Assembly: GCF_009498215.1 (NCBI RefSeq)
Contig: NZ_CP043498.1
Location: 1-64,000 of the forward strand
From: Rhizobium grahamii
Lineage (GTDB): Bacteria; Pseudomonadota; Alphaproteobacteria; Rhizobiales; Rhizobiaceae
Direction: 5' to 3'
DNA: 64,000 nucleotides
Shown: piece after piece, positions 43,368 through 53,815 of the stretch
Layout of the letters: each line of letters begins with the position of its first letter
How positions within the stretch are numbered: the stretch's first letter is position 1
Notes under the pieces: generated by a model
Told to the model about the DNA's origin: nothing
Seen by the model: only the letters and a program-made list of their open reading frames with translations
Database searches by the model: none
Translations under genes and position numbers: made by a program

Positions 43368-43850
43368 CTAGGAAATTGCGATGATCTCGATTTCCTGCCC
43401 GCCGGTCTCGACGGCATCGCCGACCCCCTTGCCGATGAGAAGCCTCGCCACTGGAGACACGAATGAGATCGATCCGGCTTTCGGATCGGCCTCGTCCTCG
43501 CCGACGATCCGATAGGTCTGGACACGTCCGTCGTCCCGGCTGAAGGTGACGGTGCTTCCGAACGCGACCACGTCCGAAGTCGTTGGATCGGGCATGAGCT
43601 GGGCGGTGCGAAGTCTCGCCGTGAGATAGCGGAGATCACGCATAGGGCCTGCGGTCTGTCGCCGCCGCTCGTTGATGTCCTCGATGAAGCCCGCGGCATC
43701 ATAGGCCTCGCGCGCTTCTTTCAGCTGGCGCTCGAGCGCATCAAGACCTGCCTTCGTCACAAGGTTGGGGTGGGGCGAAATCGGCCTGTCGGGGAGCAAT
43801 GTCTCCGACGCGGTTTCCGCACTCTCTTCCTTCACAAAGGCTACGCTCAA
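43368..43850 (-). CDS. GreA/GreB family elongation factor
   Basis: The product is about 160 residues, as expected for the family. The N-terminal coiled-coil hairpin is LVTKAGLDALERQLKEAREA to EDINERRRQTAGPMRDLRYL, and the C-terminal FKBP-like domain includes FGSTVTFSRDDGRVQTYRIV, EADPKAGSISFVSPVARLLI and GVGDAVE. It acts on stalled RNA polymerase if like GreA/B. The start is not ATG; TTG at 43850 has a GGAG box eight bases upstream, though GTG at 43859 is also possible. Confidence 0.85.
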   Translation of the reverse strand: MSVAFVKEESAETASETLLPDRPISPHPNLVTKAGLDALERQLKEAREAYDAAGFIEDINERRRQTAGPMRDLRYLTARLRTAQLMPDPTTSDVVAFGSTVTFSRDDGRVQTYRIVGEDEADPKAGSISFVSPVARLLIGKGVGDAVETGGQEIEIIAIS

Positions 43851-44025
43851 TCGTCCCACTCCATTCCGATGCAAGAGGCCATCGCTGCCTCGCGGCTGTC
43901 GCACGCGCCTTTACACAGCATAAGCCGACTACGAATTTGTGCAACTCGAGAAGCCGAGAGCAATGGGAAATGGTGGCTGTGGACCCCTCCGCGCAGTACC
44001 GAGACGGCGCTATTGCCGGCTGAAT

Positions 44026-45230
44026 TCAGGTCGCGACCGCGGGCTTCTCCCGGCTGCTGCGGATTGCCAGCAACCCCGAAATGCTGACGAGAATGATGGC
44101 CGTGGCATAGATATCTGTCGTGAGCGTGTAACCGACCGATTTGGCCAGAAACCCCGCCAGGATCGCCGGCAGGCTGAAGGCAAGGTAACTCTGGATGTAG
44201 AAGGCCGAAAGCAGTCCTGCCCGTTCCTCCGGCTGTGCGAGCGGCATGATCGTGCCGAGCGCGCCGAGGAAGTTGGTGCCGAAACCGGCACCGGTCAGCA
44301 ACGTTCCGAGCAGCAGCAAGGCGACGCTGGCGAGGTGGACACCACCCACGACTGTCAGGATGCCGAGCGTGGTTGTGAGTGTTCCTATCACGAGGTTTGC
44401 GTTTGCGGTCTTGCCGCGGCGGAGGAAGACGGTGGCGGCGCCCGAGGCCATGAGTGCCGCCACGACAGCACCGCCCGTCAGCGGCGCATGATTGCCTGTC
44501 GTGGTCACCACAAGCGACGGAACGAGCGAGAGATAGAAGCCGCCCAACGTCCAGTTGGCAATGTTGATCGGCGTCACCAGGGATAGGGGACGCCTGATCT
44601 GCGGCGGGACCGCGATGCTGGGCTTCAGCGCATTCCAGAAGCCTGGGCGCCTTCCGCCCGTCTCCGGCGTTGCCCAGATCGCCAGCGCCTGCACGACGAA
44701 GGCGGCCAGCAGCAGGGCATAGACGAGATGCAGCGGAAAGGGGCCATACTGGATGAGCGCGCTGGTGCCGATCGCCCCGATCGCCATCCCGAGAGCGGCG
44801 CGATGGAGTTGACGAGCTGGCCTTTGGCACGGTCAACATCGACCAGCGCCGCGCCGATGGAAGCGCCGGCAACCCCGGTGGCGAGGCCCTGGACGATGCG
44901 CGCTGCGATCAGCCACCCGGGGCCACTTGCAACGACGAAAAGACCCATCGCGAGGATTTCGATAACAAGGGCGCCGAAGATGACGGGCTTGCGGCCGAGA
45001 TGATCGGAAATCGAGCCCGCGATCAGCAATGCCCCGAGAAGCGCAAAGGCATAGACGGCAAAGACAAGCGTGATGAGTACAGGCGAGATGGCAAAGCTCT
45101 CCTGGTATATGCGGTAAAGGGGAGTGGGTGCCGCGGAAGCACCGAAAAACGTCCCGAGCGTCATCGCGTGGAAGGCGACGGGGTTTTTCGGGGAGTGAGG
45201 AGTTTCTCTGGATTTGCGGGAGGACAGCAT
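44026..45230 (-). pseudogene. MFS transporter, one frameshift
   Basis: Read through one frameshift this is a 12-helix major facilitator of about 401 residues. N-half motifs are FFGASAAPTPLYRIYQESF and the MFS loop SISDHLGRKPVIFGAL; the C-half has TFLRRGKTANANLV and ATAIILVSISGLLAI. The frame breaks at about 44788 after LVNSIAPL; adding a G to the GGG run on the coding strand joins SGMAIGAIG. AAGGGA precedes the ATG. It is divergent from a TetR gene with a palindrome between. Probably a drug or metabolite exporter; broken as written. Confidence 0.82.
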
Positions 45231-45291
45231 CTATATTCCCTTAAAGCTAAATCGTTGCGTTTGCGTGATGTAAGCGTGCGTGACTCTAAAA

Positions 45292-45304
45292 GCAAATTAT
45301 TTGC
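45292..45304. promoter_or_regulatory. Palindrome in the MFS/TetR divergent promoter
   Basis: Arms gcaaat / atttgc with one central base form a perfect 13-base palindrome. It lies between the divergent transporter and TetR genes, so it probably binds the TetR-type regulator. Confidence 0.55.
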
Positions 45305-45361
45305 GTTAATGGGATGTTCAAAGATTTTGAACGCTCATCGAAACAAGCAGGCAGGTCGGCA

Positions 45362-45961
45362 ATGACGGCAAAGGAAAATCTTCGACCGGGCGGTCGCAGT
45401 GCCAGGGTGCAGGCATCGGTGCACAAGGCGGTGCGCACGCTACTGAATGCAATGGACCGCTCCGAGGTCACCATTCCGCTGATTGCGACGGAAGCAGGCG
45501 TCACGCCGTCCACCATCTACCGGCGCTGGGGTGACTTGCAGGAATTGCTGGCGGATGTGGCGGTCGAGCGGCTGCGTCCGGACATGCAGCCTGTCGATAC
45601 CGGCAGCGCAAAGGGCGACCTGCAGGCATGGGCGGAGCAATATGCAGAGGAAATGTCGTCCGGTCCCGGACGCGAAATGATCCGCGACGTCCTCGCCGCC
45701 CAGGACAATGCCAACGCCTGCAAGTGTCACGCTTTCACCCGCGAACAGATGGAGCTGATCGGCGTTCGCGCCGCCGAACGCGGCGAAAGTTTTCCGTCTG
45801 CCGACGTGCTGATGGATCGAGTCGTGGCCCCGATCCTCTATGGGGTATTGTTCGGTGAGGCGCCGACCAGCAGACGCGTGGATGGCCTCGTCGCGGACGT
45901 GATGGCCGAGCGTCCGGCGGCTATTCCGCGGCAGCGCGCTTCTGCGCCGAAATCTGCGTGA
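45362..45961 (+). CDS. TetR family transcriptional regulator
   Basis: The 199-residue protein has a TetR helix-turn-helix at ~15-60 (VQASVHKAVRTLLNAMDRSE, then IPLIATEAGVTPSTIYRRWG) and a C-terminal ligand domain that includes MDRVVAPILYGVLFGE. It probably represses the divergent MFS gene. The ATG at 45362 is used; an ATG at 45314 would add 16 residues. The 3' end overlaps the tail of the convergent kinase gene by 41 bases. Confidence 0.87.
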   Translation: MTAKENLRPGGRSARVQASVHKAVRTLLNAMDRSEVTIPLIATEAGVTPSTIYRRWGDLQELLADVAVERLRPDMQPVDTGSAKGDLQAWAEQYAEEMSSGPGREMIRDVLAAQDNANACKCHAFTREQMELIGVRAAERGESFPSADVLMDRVVAPILYGVLFGEAPTSRRVDGLVADVMAERPAAIPRQRASAPKSA

Positions 45962-48900
45962 TATAGGCTCTTAGGGCGGCCGGGCGCACCGGCTTGTGCT
46001 GCACGCCAATGCCATGACGCTCGGCATCGACCCGAACCTCAGGCGTGCGGTCCGCCGTGATCACGAGGCCTGGCACGTAGGTGGAGAAGCGCTCCCGAAC
46101 GGCAAGGATCGCCTCCACCCCGGTTCCGTCGCCAAGGTGATAGTCCGCGATGACAAGATCGGGCGCCCCGCCGACTGAATCCATCTGCGCCAGACCGGCA
46201 AGCGAATCCGCCGATTGAACGACGCATCCCCAGCCGCCGATCAATAGTGCCATGCCTTCCAGGATATGCGGTTCGTTGTCGATGCAGAGTACCTTTAGCC
46301 CTTGAAGGTTTTGAGCCGTGCGTTCTGTCGGTCGGACCGGAGCCGGTAGGTCGGCGGAACGGGAGGCTTCGCGCGCCATCACGATCCGGAAATCCGTGCC
46401 CCGTCCGTGCGTCGATCTGAGTTCGACAGGGTGGTTCAGCACCCTGGCGATACGGTCGACGATCGAAAGCCCGAGCCCTAGACCGGAGGCCGTGCGGGCA
46501 CCTTCGTCAAGCCGTGCAAACTCCTTGAACACGGTTTTGAACTTCGATGGCGGAATGCCGATGCCGGAATCGACGACCTGGATGACCACATGCTTGCCGC
46601 GGCGTCGCGCACCCACGAGGACCTTCCCGCTGATCGTGTATTTTATCGCATTCGAGACGAGGTTCTGGATCAGGCGCCGCAAAAGGTTCGGGTCCGATCG
46701 CACCTTCAGCGATGTCGGCATGACCACGAGCTTGAGGTTCTTTTCGCGAGCGATCGGCGCGAAATCGGTGTGAATGCGCTCGAGCAGGTCGGCGAGCGGA
46801 ACCGTCGTGAGCCGCGGACGCATGGCCCCGGTATCGAGGCGGGATATGTCGAGAACGGCGCCGAGAATGCTTTCGACCGATTCCAGCGCCGAGTCGATGT
46901 TGCGAACGATCGCGCTGCTTTCCGATTGCCCCATGCGTTCGACCAGCGCTGACGAGTAGAGGCGCGCGGCATTGAGCGGCTGCAGGATGTCGTGGCCGGC
47001 CGCCGCAAAGAAGCGCGTCTTGCCAAGGTTGGCTTCGTCGGCGGTGGCGCGGGCCTCGCCGAGTTCATGGTTCACTCGTGTCAGTTCGGCGGTGCGCTCC
47101 GCAACCCGCTGCTCCAGTGTTTCGTTGGCCTGCTTCAGGGCCATGTCGGCGGCAACGCGCTGGGTGATGTCGGTAAAGGTGGCGACGATGCCCTTGTCCG
47201 GCATCGCATTCGAGCGCACTTCGATGATGCGCTCGCCGCCGGCCAGAACCAGTGAGAACGGCTTGTCGAGCGTCAGGAAATGCCGAACCGTCTGGCTGAC
47301 ATCGCTGTCGTGCAGATCGCCGCGCTGGCTGAGGATCGCCACGATCTCCGACAGCGGGAAGCCGACCTGTCCGGCAGTCTCCGGCAGATCGAGCAATTGC
47401 CGGAAACGACGGTTCCAGATGGTCAGGTGGTTCGAGCTGTCGAAGACGGCAATACCCTGATCCATCTGCGAAAGTGCCGTCTGCAGCATGTCCTGATTAT
47501 ACTGCAACGCTTCGCTCGCCTGATCGAGCAGCCAGGCGGTATCGGCCGATGCATCCTCGACTTTCTGCAGGATGAGAGAGAGGACCAGTCGGGCGGAAGA
47601 GGACCCGATCGCGCTGCCGAGCAACTGTTCGGTGAAATGGATGAGCGCCATGTCGGCAGGCTGATCGTCTTCCAGCCGGCGGCCGGAGTTCTGCTGATAG
47701 GTTCGAAACGACCGCTCCATCCGCTCTTCGCCGAGGTAGCGGGAAATCGTCGTCTTGAGATCGCCGACGCTGATGCGGGTCTTCCAGCCGCGCGTCGCAA
47801 ATTGCGACCGCGATTGCCGCTTGACGAAGATGCCCGCCTGGATGCGCTCCAGCGGTCGTGCGTTGCGCGTTACCGATCCGATGACGAAGAATGCGGTGTT
47901 GACCAGAAGGCTCATCACCGTGGCATTGACCAGCGGGTCGGCGTTCGGGGCGCTGAAGATAGTGGTGCCGGGAAAGATGAAGCCGAGCACGGCGCTGGCA
48001 ACCGACGAGTAATCGGGTCCGCCGAGCGAAGGCAGGAACAGCAGGTAGATCCAGATCACGAAGCCGGACGTCAGCCCGAGTATTGCGCCGCGCGCATTGG
48101 CGCGACGCCAGATCAAGCCGCCGAACAGCGACGGCGCCATCTGCGCGATGGCGGCAAAGGAAAGCAGCCCGATCGAAGCAAGGCCCGTCGTGCTGTCGGT
48201 CGAACGGTAATAGGCATAGCCGAGCAGCAGCACGGCGAAGATCGAGCTGCGCCGGATGTTGAGCAGGGTCTTGGCGAAATCCTCTCGCTGGCCGGTGCGA
48301 CCGGCGAGCTTGCGATGCAGGAAGATCGGCATCACGATATCGTTCGAGACCATGATCGAAAGCGCCACGGAAGCGACGATCACCATCGCCGTTGCGGCCG
48401 AGAAGCCGCCGATGAAAGTCACCAGCGAGACGAGGGGCATGTCGCCGGCGATCGGCAGTGACAGCATGTAAAGATCGGCATTGCCGCTGCCGCCGAACGT
48501 CAGCAGCCCCCCGAGCGCCACCGGCAGCACGAACAGATTGATGGCGACGAGGTAGAGCGGAAAGAGAAAGCCGGCCAACCGCAACTCTTTCGGCGTCCTG
48601 TTCTCGACCACGGTCACATGAAACTGCCGCGGCAGCATGATGATCGCAAACGCCGACAGCAGCGTCAGCGTAATCCATCGGCTGAGCGGCGTCTGATAGC
48701 TGAGCGCCGAGAGCGCCAGCGTGTTGTCAGCAGCCTTGCGCCATAGATCGGCCGGACCGTCGAACAGAAACCAGATCACGCAAATGCCCGCCGTCAACGA
48801 CGCCACGAGCTTGACGACGGATTCCATCGCGACGGCAAGGATCAGGCCATCCTGATGTTCGGTGGCGTCGGTATGGCGGGTGCCGAACATGATGGCGAAG

Positions 48901-49423
48901 CACGCGAGAACCAGCGTGACCAGCAGCGGCAGATCGAGGAAATACAGATTTCCGCTACCGATCCCGTAGTCGGATGGGTTGAGCAGCGCCGTGACAGTGC
49001 TTGAAACGGATTTCAGCTGCAGCGCGATGTAGGGGATCGCGCCGACAAGCGAGATCAGCGCAACGATCGTCGCGACGGTGGAGTTCTTGCCGTAGCGGGC
49101 AGCGATGAAGTCTGCGACCGATGTGAGTTTCTCTGCCTTGGCGAGCTCGATGATCCGCCGCAGCACCGGCATGCCCAATGTGAAGACGAGGATGGGGCCG
49201 ATATAGATGCCGGTGAATTCGAGCCCGCGCTGGGATGCGAGGCCGACACCGCCGAAATAGGTCCAGGACGTGCAGTAGATGGCGAGGCTGAGTGCATAGA
49301 CGATCGGCCGGCCGCCCTCCGGCACCCGAAGTGCCGGGTACGGCGATCGCCATGGCTTGCCACTGCAAACAGCAGTAGCAGGTAGCCGAACGCCGACGCG
49401 ACTATGACCCAACCTGGTAACAT
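45921..49423 (-). CDS. Sodium/solute symporter-like hybrid histidine kinase with receiver (CrbS-like), probable N-terminal frameshift
   Basis: About 1165 residues. The N-terminal ~500 residues form an SLC5/SSS-type membrane domain (ALSLAIYCTSWTYFGGVGLA, SVADFIAARYGKNSTVATIV, PSLFGGLIWRRANARGA). A PAS segment (MDQGIAVFDSSNHLTIWNRR), a coiled coil, HisKA with FFAAAGHDILQPLNAARLY, HATPase (SNAIKYTISGKVLVG, DSGIGIPPSKFKTV), and a C-terminal receiver (LCIDNEPHILEGM, VIADYHLGDGTG) follow. The order matches CrbS-type kinases, which control acetate use in other bacteria. The true start is probably 49423 (MLPGWVIVASAFGYLL, GGAGGG box), in a frame that breaks at about 49321-49345; one base must be added there. 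The continuous open frame begins at 49412 with an unrelated leader. Confidence 0.85.
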
Positions 49424-49639
49424 TGACCCTCCGCCGGCGCCGCTGCGCCGGTTCTCCCGGATACGTCGATGCTACGGCAATTCCAACCCTTTGAAAATTG
49501 GGGGGCGTCTAGGCATTAAGTCAAAGATACCGCAGCGCGGGGCGATATTTGTAATTAGCAATTGAATATTTGCATCGAACATGTAGCTAATAAAAACAAT
49601 GACCTGTCACTGCAACTGCATCAAAGGGAGACGGATCGG
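49424..49639. other. Divergent region between kinase and mscL
   Basis: This 216-base region holds the promoters of the kinase and mscL genes and is AT-rich at 49545-49600. The ribosome site GGGAG for mscL lies at 49626-49630. Confidence 0.4.
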
Positions 49640-50077
49640 ATGCTCAACGAGTTCAAAGCATTTATCGCCCGCGGCAATGTCATGGACCTTGCTGTCGGTG
49701 TGATCATTGGTGGTGCGTTTGGCGGCATCGTGAAATCGCTTGTCGACGATATCATCATGCCGATCGTCGGCGCCATTTTCGGCGGCTTCGACTTCTCCAA
49801 CTATTTCGTCGGCCTGGCGTCCGGCGTGAATGCTCCGACGCTTGCCGCGGCTCGTCAGCAGGGCGCGGTTCTGGCTTACGGCAGCTTCATCACCGTCCTG
49901 ATCAACTTCCTTATCCTCGCCTGGATCATCTTCTTGATGGTCAAGGGCGTGAACATGATGCAGGCCCAGGTCGAAAAGCAGAAGAAGGCCGCTCCGGAAG
50001 CTCCGGCCGCACCGCCTGCCGATGTCGCGCTGCTGACTGAAATCCGCGATCTGCTCGCCAAGCGTCCTCAGGTCTGA
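49640..50077 (+). CDS. mscL: Large-conductance mechanosensitive channel MscL
   Basis: The 145-residue channel has the N-terminal helix [22 protein letters not shown]1 with the conserved [22 protein letters not shown]2 ([20 protein letters not shown]) and a C-terminal charged bundle with a Pro/Ala linker. It opens under membrane tension to release osmolytes. A hairpin at 50089-50111 follows. Confidence 0.96.
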   Translation: MLNEFKAFIARGNVMDLAVGVIIGGAFGGIVKSLVDDIIMPIVGAIFGGFDFSNYFVGLASGVNAPTLAAARQQGAVLAYGSFITVLINFLILAWIIFLMVKGVNMMQAQVEKQKKAAPEAPAAPPADVALLTEIRDLLAKRPQV

Positions 50078-50088
50078 TGCAAGCTGCC

Positions 50089-50111
50089 GGCCCCGCCATC
50101 GTCGCGGGGCC
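50089..50111 (+). terminator. Hairpin after mscL
   Basis: Perfect 8-bp arms ggccccgc / gcggggcc enclose a seven-base loop, 11 bases after the mscL stop. No T run follows. Confidence 0.45.
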
Positions 50112-50199
50112 ATCCATCACGGAAATCGATATTGCATCACCGATTGTCATGAGATTTGCGCCGGCAATTGATCTAAGAAGGCGTAAACCGGAGTAATGC

Positions 50200-51366
50200 A
50201 TGTCGATCGTAAATAGCCTCAGCCCGCGCGCCATCTCCGCGCCAGAAAGCGGGATCGTCGAAGTCGTCAATTATGCCCGTGGCCGTGAAGGCCTGCTGCC
50301 GCTCTGGGTCGGTGAAGGCGATCTTCCAAGCCCTGATTTCGTCAACCGGGCTGCGATGGATGCGCTAGCCGGAGGCGAGACCTTCTACACGTACCAGCGC
50401 GGCATTCCCGAACTTCGCCAGGCACTTTCAGCCTACTACGCGCGTCATTTCGGCATCGACCTTCCTGTAGACCATTTCTACGTCACGGGTTCCGGCATGC
50501 AGGCGATCCAGATCGCCGTGCAGGCGATGACGTCTCCCGGGGATGAGCTGGTCTACCTGACGCCGGCCTGGCCGAACATCGCGGCAGCACTCGAGATCGC
50601 GGGCGCCCGTTCGGTTGGCGTCGAGCTCCGTTTCGAGGCTGGCAAGTGGGCGATCGATCTCGATAGCATCGAAGCGGCTACTACCAACAAGACCCGCGCG
50701 CTGTTCATCAATACGCCGTCCAACCCGACAGGCTGGACCGCGACGCGGGAAGACCTCGCCGCCATCCTGGCACTTGCCCGCAAGCACGGTCTCTGGATCA
50801 TGGCGGACGAGATCTACGCCCGCTATTACTTCCCGGGCGGCCGCGCGCCGTCGTTCCTGGATGTCATGGATGTCGACGACAAGGTGATGTTCGTCAATTC
50901 CTTCTCGAAGAACTGGTCGATGACCGGCTGGCGGGTAGGCTGGATCGTCGCTCCGCCGCAGACAGGCCAGGTTATCGAAAATCTTATTCAGTATTCGACG
51001 TCAGGCGTCGCGCAGTTCATGCAGCGAGGCGCCGTCGCGGCTCTCAATGAAGGCGACGCTTTCGTTCAGAAGAACATCGAAAAGGCGAAACGGTCGCGCG
51101 ACATCCTCTGCGATGCGCTGATTGCGACCAATCGAGTCGAGACCCTCAAGCCCGACGGTGCGCTATACGCCTTCCTGAAGATCGACGGCGTCACCGATAG
51201 CCGCAAGGCGGCAATAGACATCGTCGACAAGACGGGCGTCGGCCTGGCGCCGGGCACCGCGTTCGGGCCGGGTGGGGAGCTGTTCCTGCGCGCCTGCTTC
51301 CTTCGCGATCCGGCTCAGATACAGGTCGCCGCCGATCGGCTGTGCGACTACATTCTGAAGCTTTGA
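50200..51366 (+). CDS. PLP-dependent class I/II aminotransferase
   Basis: The 388-residue enzyme has the aspartate aminotransferase fold type I: YVTGSGMQAIQIAVQAM for phosphate binding, INTPSNPTGWTATREDL, ADEIYARYYFP with the Asp/Tyr pair, and the Schiff-base Lys in NSFSKNWSMTGWRVGW. The C-terminus has LRACFLRDP with the carboxylate-binding Arg. The substrate is not resolved. GGAG precedes the ATG. Confidence 0.9.
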   Translation: MSIVNSLSPRAISAPESGIVEVVNYARGREGLLPLWVGEGDLPSPDFVNRAAMDALAGGETFYTYQRGIPELRQALSAYYARHFGIDLPVDHFYVTGSGMQAIQIAVQAMTSPGDELVYLTPAWPNIAAALEIAGARSVGVELRFEAGKWAIDLDSIEAATTNKTRALFINTPSNPTGWTATREDLAAILALARKHGLWIMADEIYARYYFPGGRAPSFLDVMDVDDKVMFVNSFSKNWSMTGWRVGWIVAPPQTGQVIENLIQYSTSGVAQFMQRGAVAALNEGDAFVQKNIEKAKRSRDILCDALIATNRVETLKPDGALYAFLKIDGVTDSRKAAIDIVDKTGVGLAPGTAFGPGGELFLRACFLRDPAQIQVAADRLCDYILKL

Positions 51367-51541
51367 TCCGCTCTGACGCATCAAAAACCGCACATTGATA
51401 AAATTGTAGGAATGAGGGAAATCCGCTTCTAACCACATCCGGAAACTTAACCGCCGGATAGGCTCGGAACGCCCGTCCGGTAGGAGATTCGGAAAGGAAA
51501 CAGGCCTCAGATGATCCCCGGATAGAACGGGGAGTACGGAT

Positions 51542-52576
51542 ATGGCAATTCTGGTCACGGGCGGCGCCGGCTACATCGGCAGCCACATGGTCTGGACATT
51601 GTTGGATGCGGGTGAGGATGTGGTTGTGCTCGATCGGCTCTCCACCGGATTTCGGTGGGCGGTTGCGCCGGCTGCGCGGTTCTATCTCGGCGACGTCGCC
51701 GATGCCGCTCTTCTGAAGACGATCTTTATCGAGAACGATATCGAAGCCATCATTCACTTCGCCGGCTTGGCCGTCGTGCCTGTTTCAGTCACTGACCCCC
51801 TCGCTTATTACGACAACAACTCCGGCAAGACACGCGCCTTGCTGAGTGCCGCCGTCAGCGCCGGCGTGCGCCACTTCGTCTTTTCCTCGACCGCTGCCGT
51901 CTACGGGCCGCAGAAAACGTCCGAGCCCGTCAAGGAAGACGCATCGCTCAATCCGGAGAACCCTTACGGCCAGTCAAAGCTGATGACCGAATTCATGCTT
52001 CGCGACTGCGCTTCGGCCTATGATTTCAACTATGTGGCGCTGCGCTACTTCAACGTCGCGGGAGCCGATCCCGAAGGACGCAGCGGTCAGTCGACCGCCG
52101 GAGCAACGCATCTGATCAAGGTTGCCTGCGAGGCGGCGTTGGGCAAGCGCGACAGCGTCCATGTCTACGGCTTCGATTATCCGACGCACGACGGAACCGG
52201 TGTCCGGGACTATATCCACGTCAGCGACCTGACGGCGGCACACCTGAAGGCGCTGCAGCACCTGCGCCGTGGCAAGGGCTCGCTGGTCGCGAACTGCGGC
52301 TACGGAACGGGCTATTCCGTGCTCGACGTGTTGAACATGGTGACGCGTCTCCATGGATACTCCTTCAAGATCCATATGGCTCAGCGTCGCCCCGGTGACT
52401 CCTCAAGCGTCGTTGCCGATGCGGCCTTGGCGCGTCGCGTGCTGGAGTGGGAGCCTCGATGCGACTCTCTCGAGACGATCGTGCGCAGCGCGCTTGATTG
52501 GGAGCTCTTCCTGATGAACCGCAATGTCGAGGATCTTCACGGCATCCGCCGTGCGCTCGCCGCGGCGTCGTTCTGA
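51542..52576 (+). CDS. galE: UDP-glucose 4-epimerase (GalE-like)
   Basis: The 344-residue SDR enzyme has the NAD motif VTGGAGYIGSHMVWTLL, Ser-Tyr-Lys catalytic set in VFSSTAAVYGP and NPYGQSKLMTEF, and ALRYFNVAGADPEGRSGQ with HVYGFDYPTHDGTGVRDYIH typical of GalE. It interconverts UDP-glucose and UDP-galactose for surface polysaccharide. The C-terminus (LEWEPRCDSLETIVRSALDW) is normal. Rhizobial exoB genes are of this type, but no exo genes are nearby. GGAG precedes the ATG. Confidence 0.9.
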   Translation: MAILVTGGAGYIGSHMVWTLLDAGEDVVVLDRLSTGFRWAVAPAARFYLGDVADAALLKTIFIENDIEAIIHFAGLAVVPVSVTDPLAYYDNNSGKTRALLSAAVSAGVRHFVFSSTAAVYGPQKTSEPVKEDASLNPENPYGQSKLMTEFMLRDCASAYDFNYVALRYFNVAGADPEGRSGQSTAGATHLIKVACEAALGKRDSVHVYGFDYPTHDGTGVRDYIHVSDLTAAHLKALQHLRRGKGSLVANCGYGTGYSVLDVLNMVTRLHGYSFKIHMAQRRPGDSSSVVADAALARRVLEWEPRCDSLETIVRSALDWELFLMNRNVEDLHGIRRALAAASF

Positions 52577-52726
52577 GCGGTCGATCGTCCCCCGTTCTGC
52601 ATCGCCGGGCATCGACTAAATCGCTGAATGCTATAGATTTATAGCCGGGCTACCCAACCGCTCCTGTCGGTCGATTGGAGCGAAGTCTGTCGGCCCGGAT
52701 ATTCGGCGAATGTTTCGGGAGGCACC

Positions 52727-53791
52727 ATGCACGACAAGACCGACCAGCACGACGTTCTCCTCGAACGGCGCGGAACGGCGGGCATCATTCGCCTCAATCG
52801 TGCCCGTGCGTTGAACAGCCTTACGCTCGATATGGTTCGTACCGTCGCCGCAGCGCTCGATGCATTTGCCGCCGATCCCGCGGTCGCAACCGTCGTCGTC
52901 ATGGGAGAGGGGGAGCGCGGCTTCTGTGCCGGCGGCGACATCCGTGCCCTGCACGAAAGCGGACGAACGGGTACCCCGCTGGCGGAGAACTTCTGGCGCG
53001 ACGAGTTTCGTCTGAACCACCGCATCGCGACCTACGAGAAGCCCTACGTGGCGCTGATGGACGGGATCACGATGGGAGGAGGCGTCGGCCTCTCCTCGCA
53101 CGGCCGTCATAGGGTCGTGACCGAGCGCACACGATTTGCGATGCCGGAAACGGGGATAGGCTATTTCCCCGATGTCGGCGCGACCTGGCTGCTGGCGCAC
53201 GCCCCTGCCGAGATCGGCACCTGGATGGGATTGACGGGGCTCGAAGTCGGGCCTGCCGACGTCATTCACGCCGGCCTTGCCGATGTGCAGGTAGCGTCGT
53301 TTCAATTGCCCGAACTGATCGAGACGCTTGCGGAACTTCCGCGCGGAGCAGTTTCGCGAGACGTCGACAGTGTCCTCAAGAACCTCGGGACCGATCCGGG
53401 GAAGGGGCCGCTCAGAACCAATCATGACGTGATCGAACGCACTTTCCGGCTGAACAGCGTGCGCGCCATAGCGGAAGCGCTCCATGCCGACGGTTCGGAT
53501 TTCGCCGACAAAACGCTGCACGCCATGTCCACGCGATCGCCGACGAGCCTCGTTCTGACGCTGCGCCTTCTGCGTGAGGGCAAGCAGAGTAGGAGCCTTG
53601 CGGAGTGCCTGCGCCGCGAGTTCAGTGCCTGCCTGCAGATACTGAAGTCACCCGATTTCTACGAAGGCATACGAGCGGCCGTAATCGACAAGGACAGGAA
53701 TCCCAGCTGGTCGCCGGCAAGACTCGATGAGGTCAAGGCCGAAACGATCGACGCGTTTTTCCAACCCGTCGACATCCCGCTGTCGCTGTAG
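52727..53791 (+). CDS. Enoyl-CoA hydratase/isomerase family, 3-hydroxyisobutyryl-CoA hydrolase-like
   Basis: The 354-residue crotonase-fold protein is longer than simple hydratases. Motifs are GFCAGGDIRALHESGR, ALMDGITMGGGVGLSSHG with the oxyanion-hole glycines, and MPETGIGYFPDVGATWLL, which is a HIBYL-CoA hydrolase signature. It would act in valine degradation. GGGAGG precedes the ATG. No other valine genes are adjacent. Confidence 0.85.
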   Translation: MHDKTDQHDVLLERRGTAGIIRLNRARALNSLTLDMVRTVAAALDAFAADPAVATVVVMGEGERGFCAGGDIRALHESGRTGTPLAENFWRDEFRLNHRIATYEKPYVALMDGITMGGGVGLSSHGRHRVVTERTRFAMPETGIGYFPDVGATWLLAHAPAEIGTWMGLTGLEVGPADVIHAGLADVQVASFQLPELIETLAELPRGAVSRDVDSVLKNLGTDPGKGPLRTNHDVIERTFRLNSVRAIAEALHADGSDFADKTLHAMSTRSPTSLVLTLRLLREGKQSRSLAECLRREFSACLQILKSPDFYEGIRAAVIDKDRNPSWSPARLDEVKAETIDAFFQPVDIPLSL

Positions 53792-53815
53792 GCCCCTCGA
53801 TCGATTGCCTGTCGC

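Noticed and set aside
47280..48461. 393-residue plus-strand frame inside the symporter-kinase gene
   Set aside because: Arg/Glu-rich antisense composition; the opposite strand has full PAS and symporter motifs.
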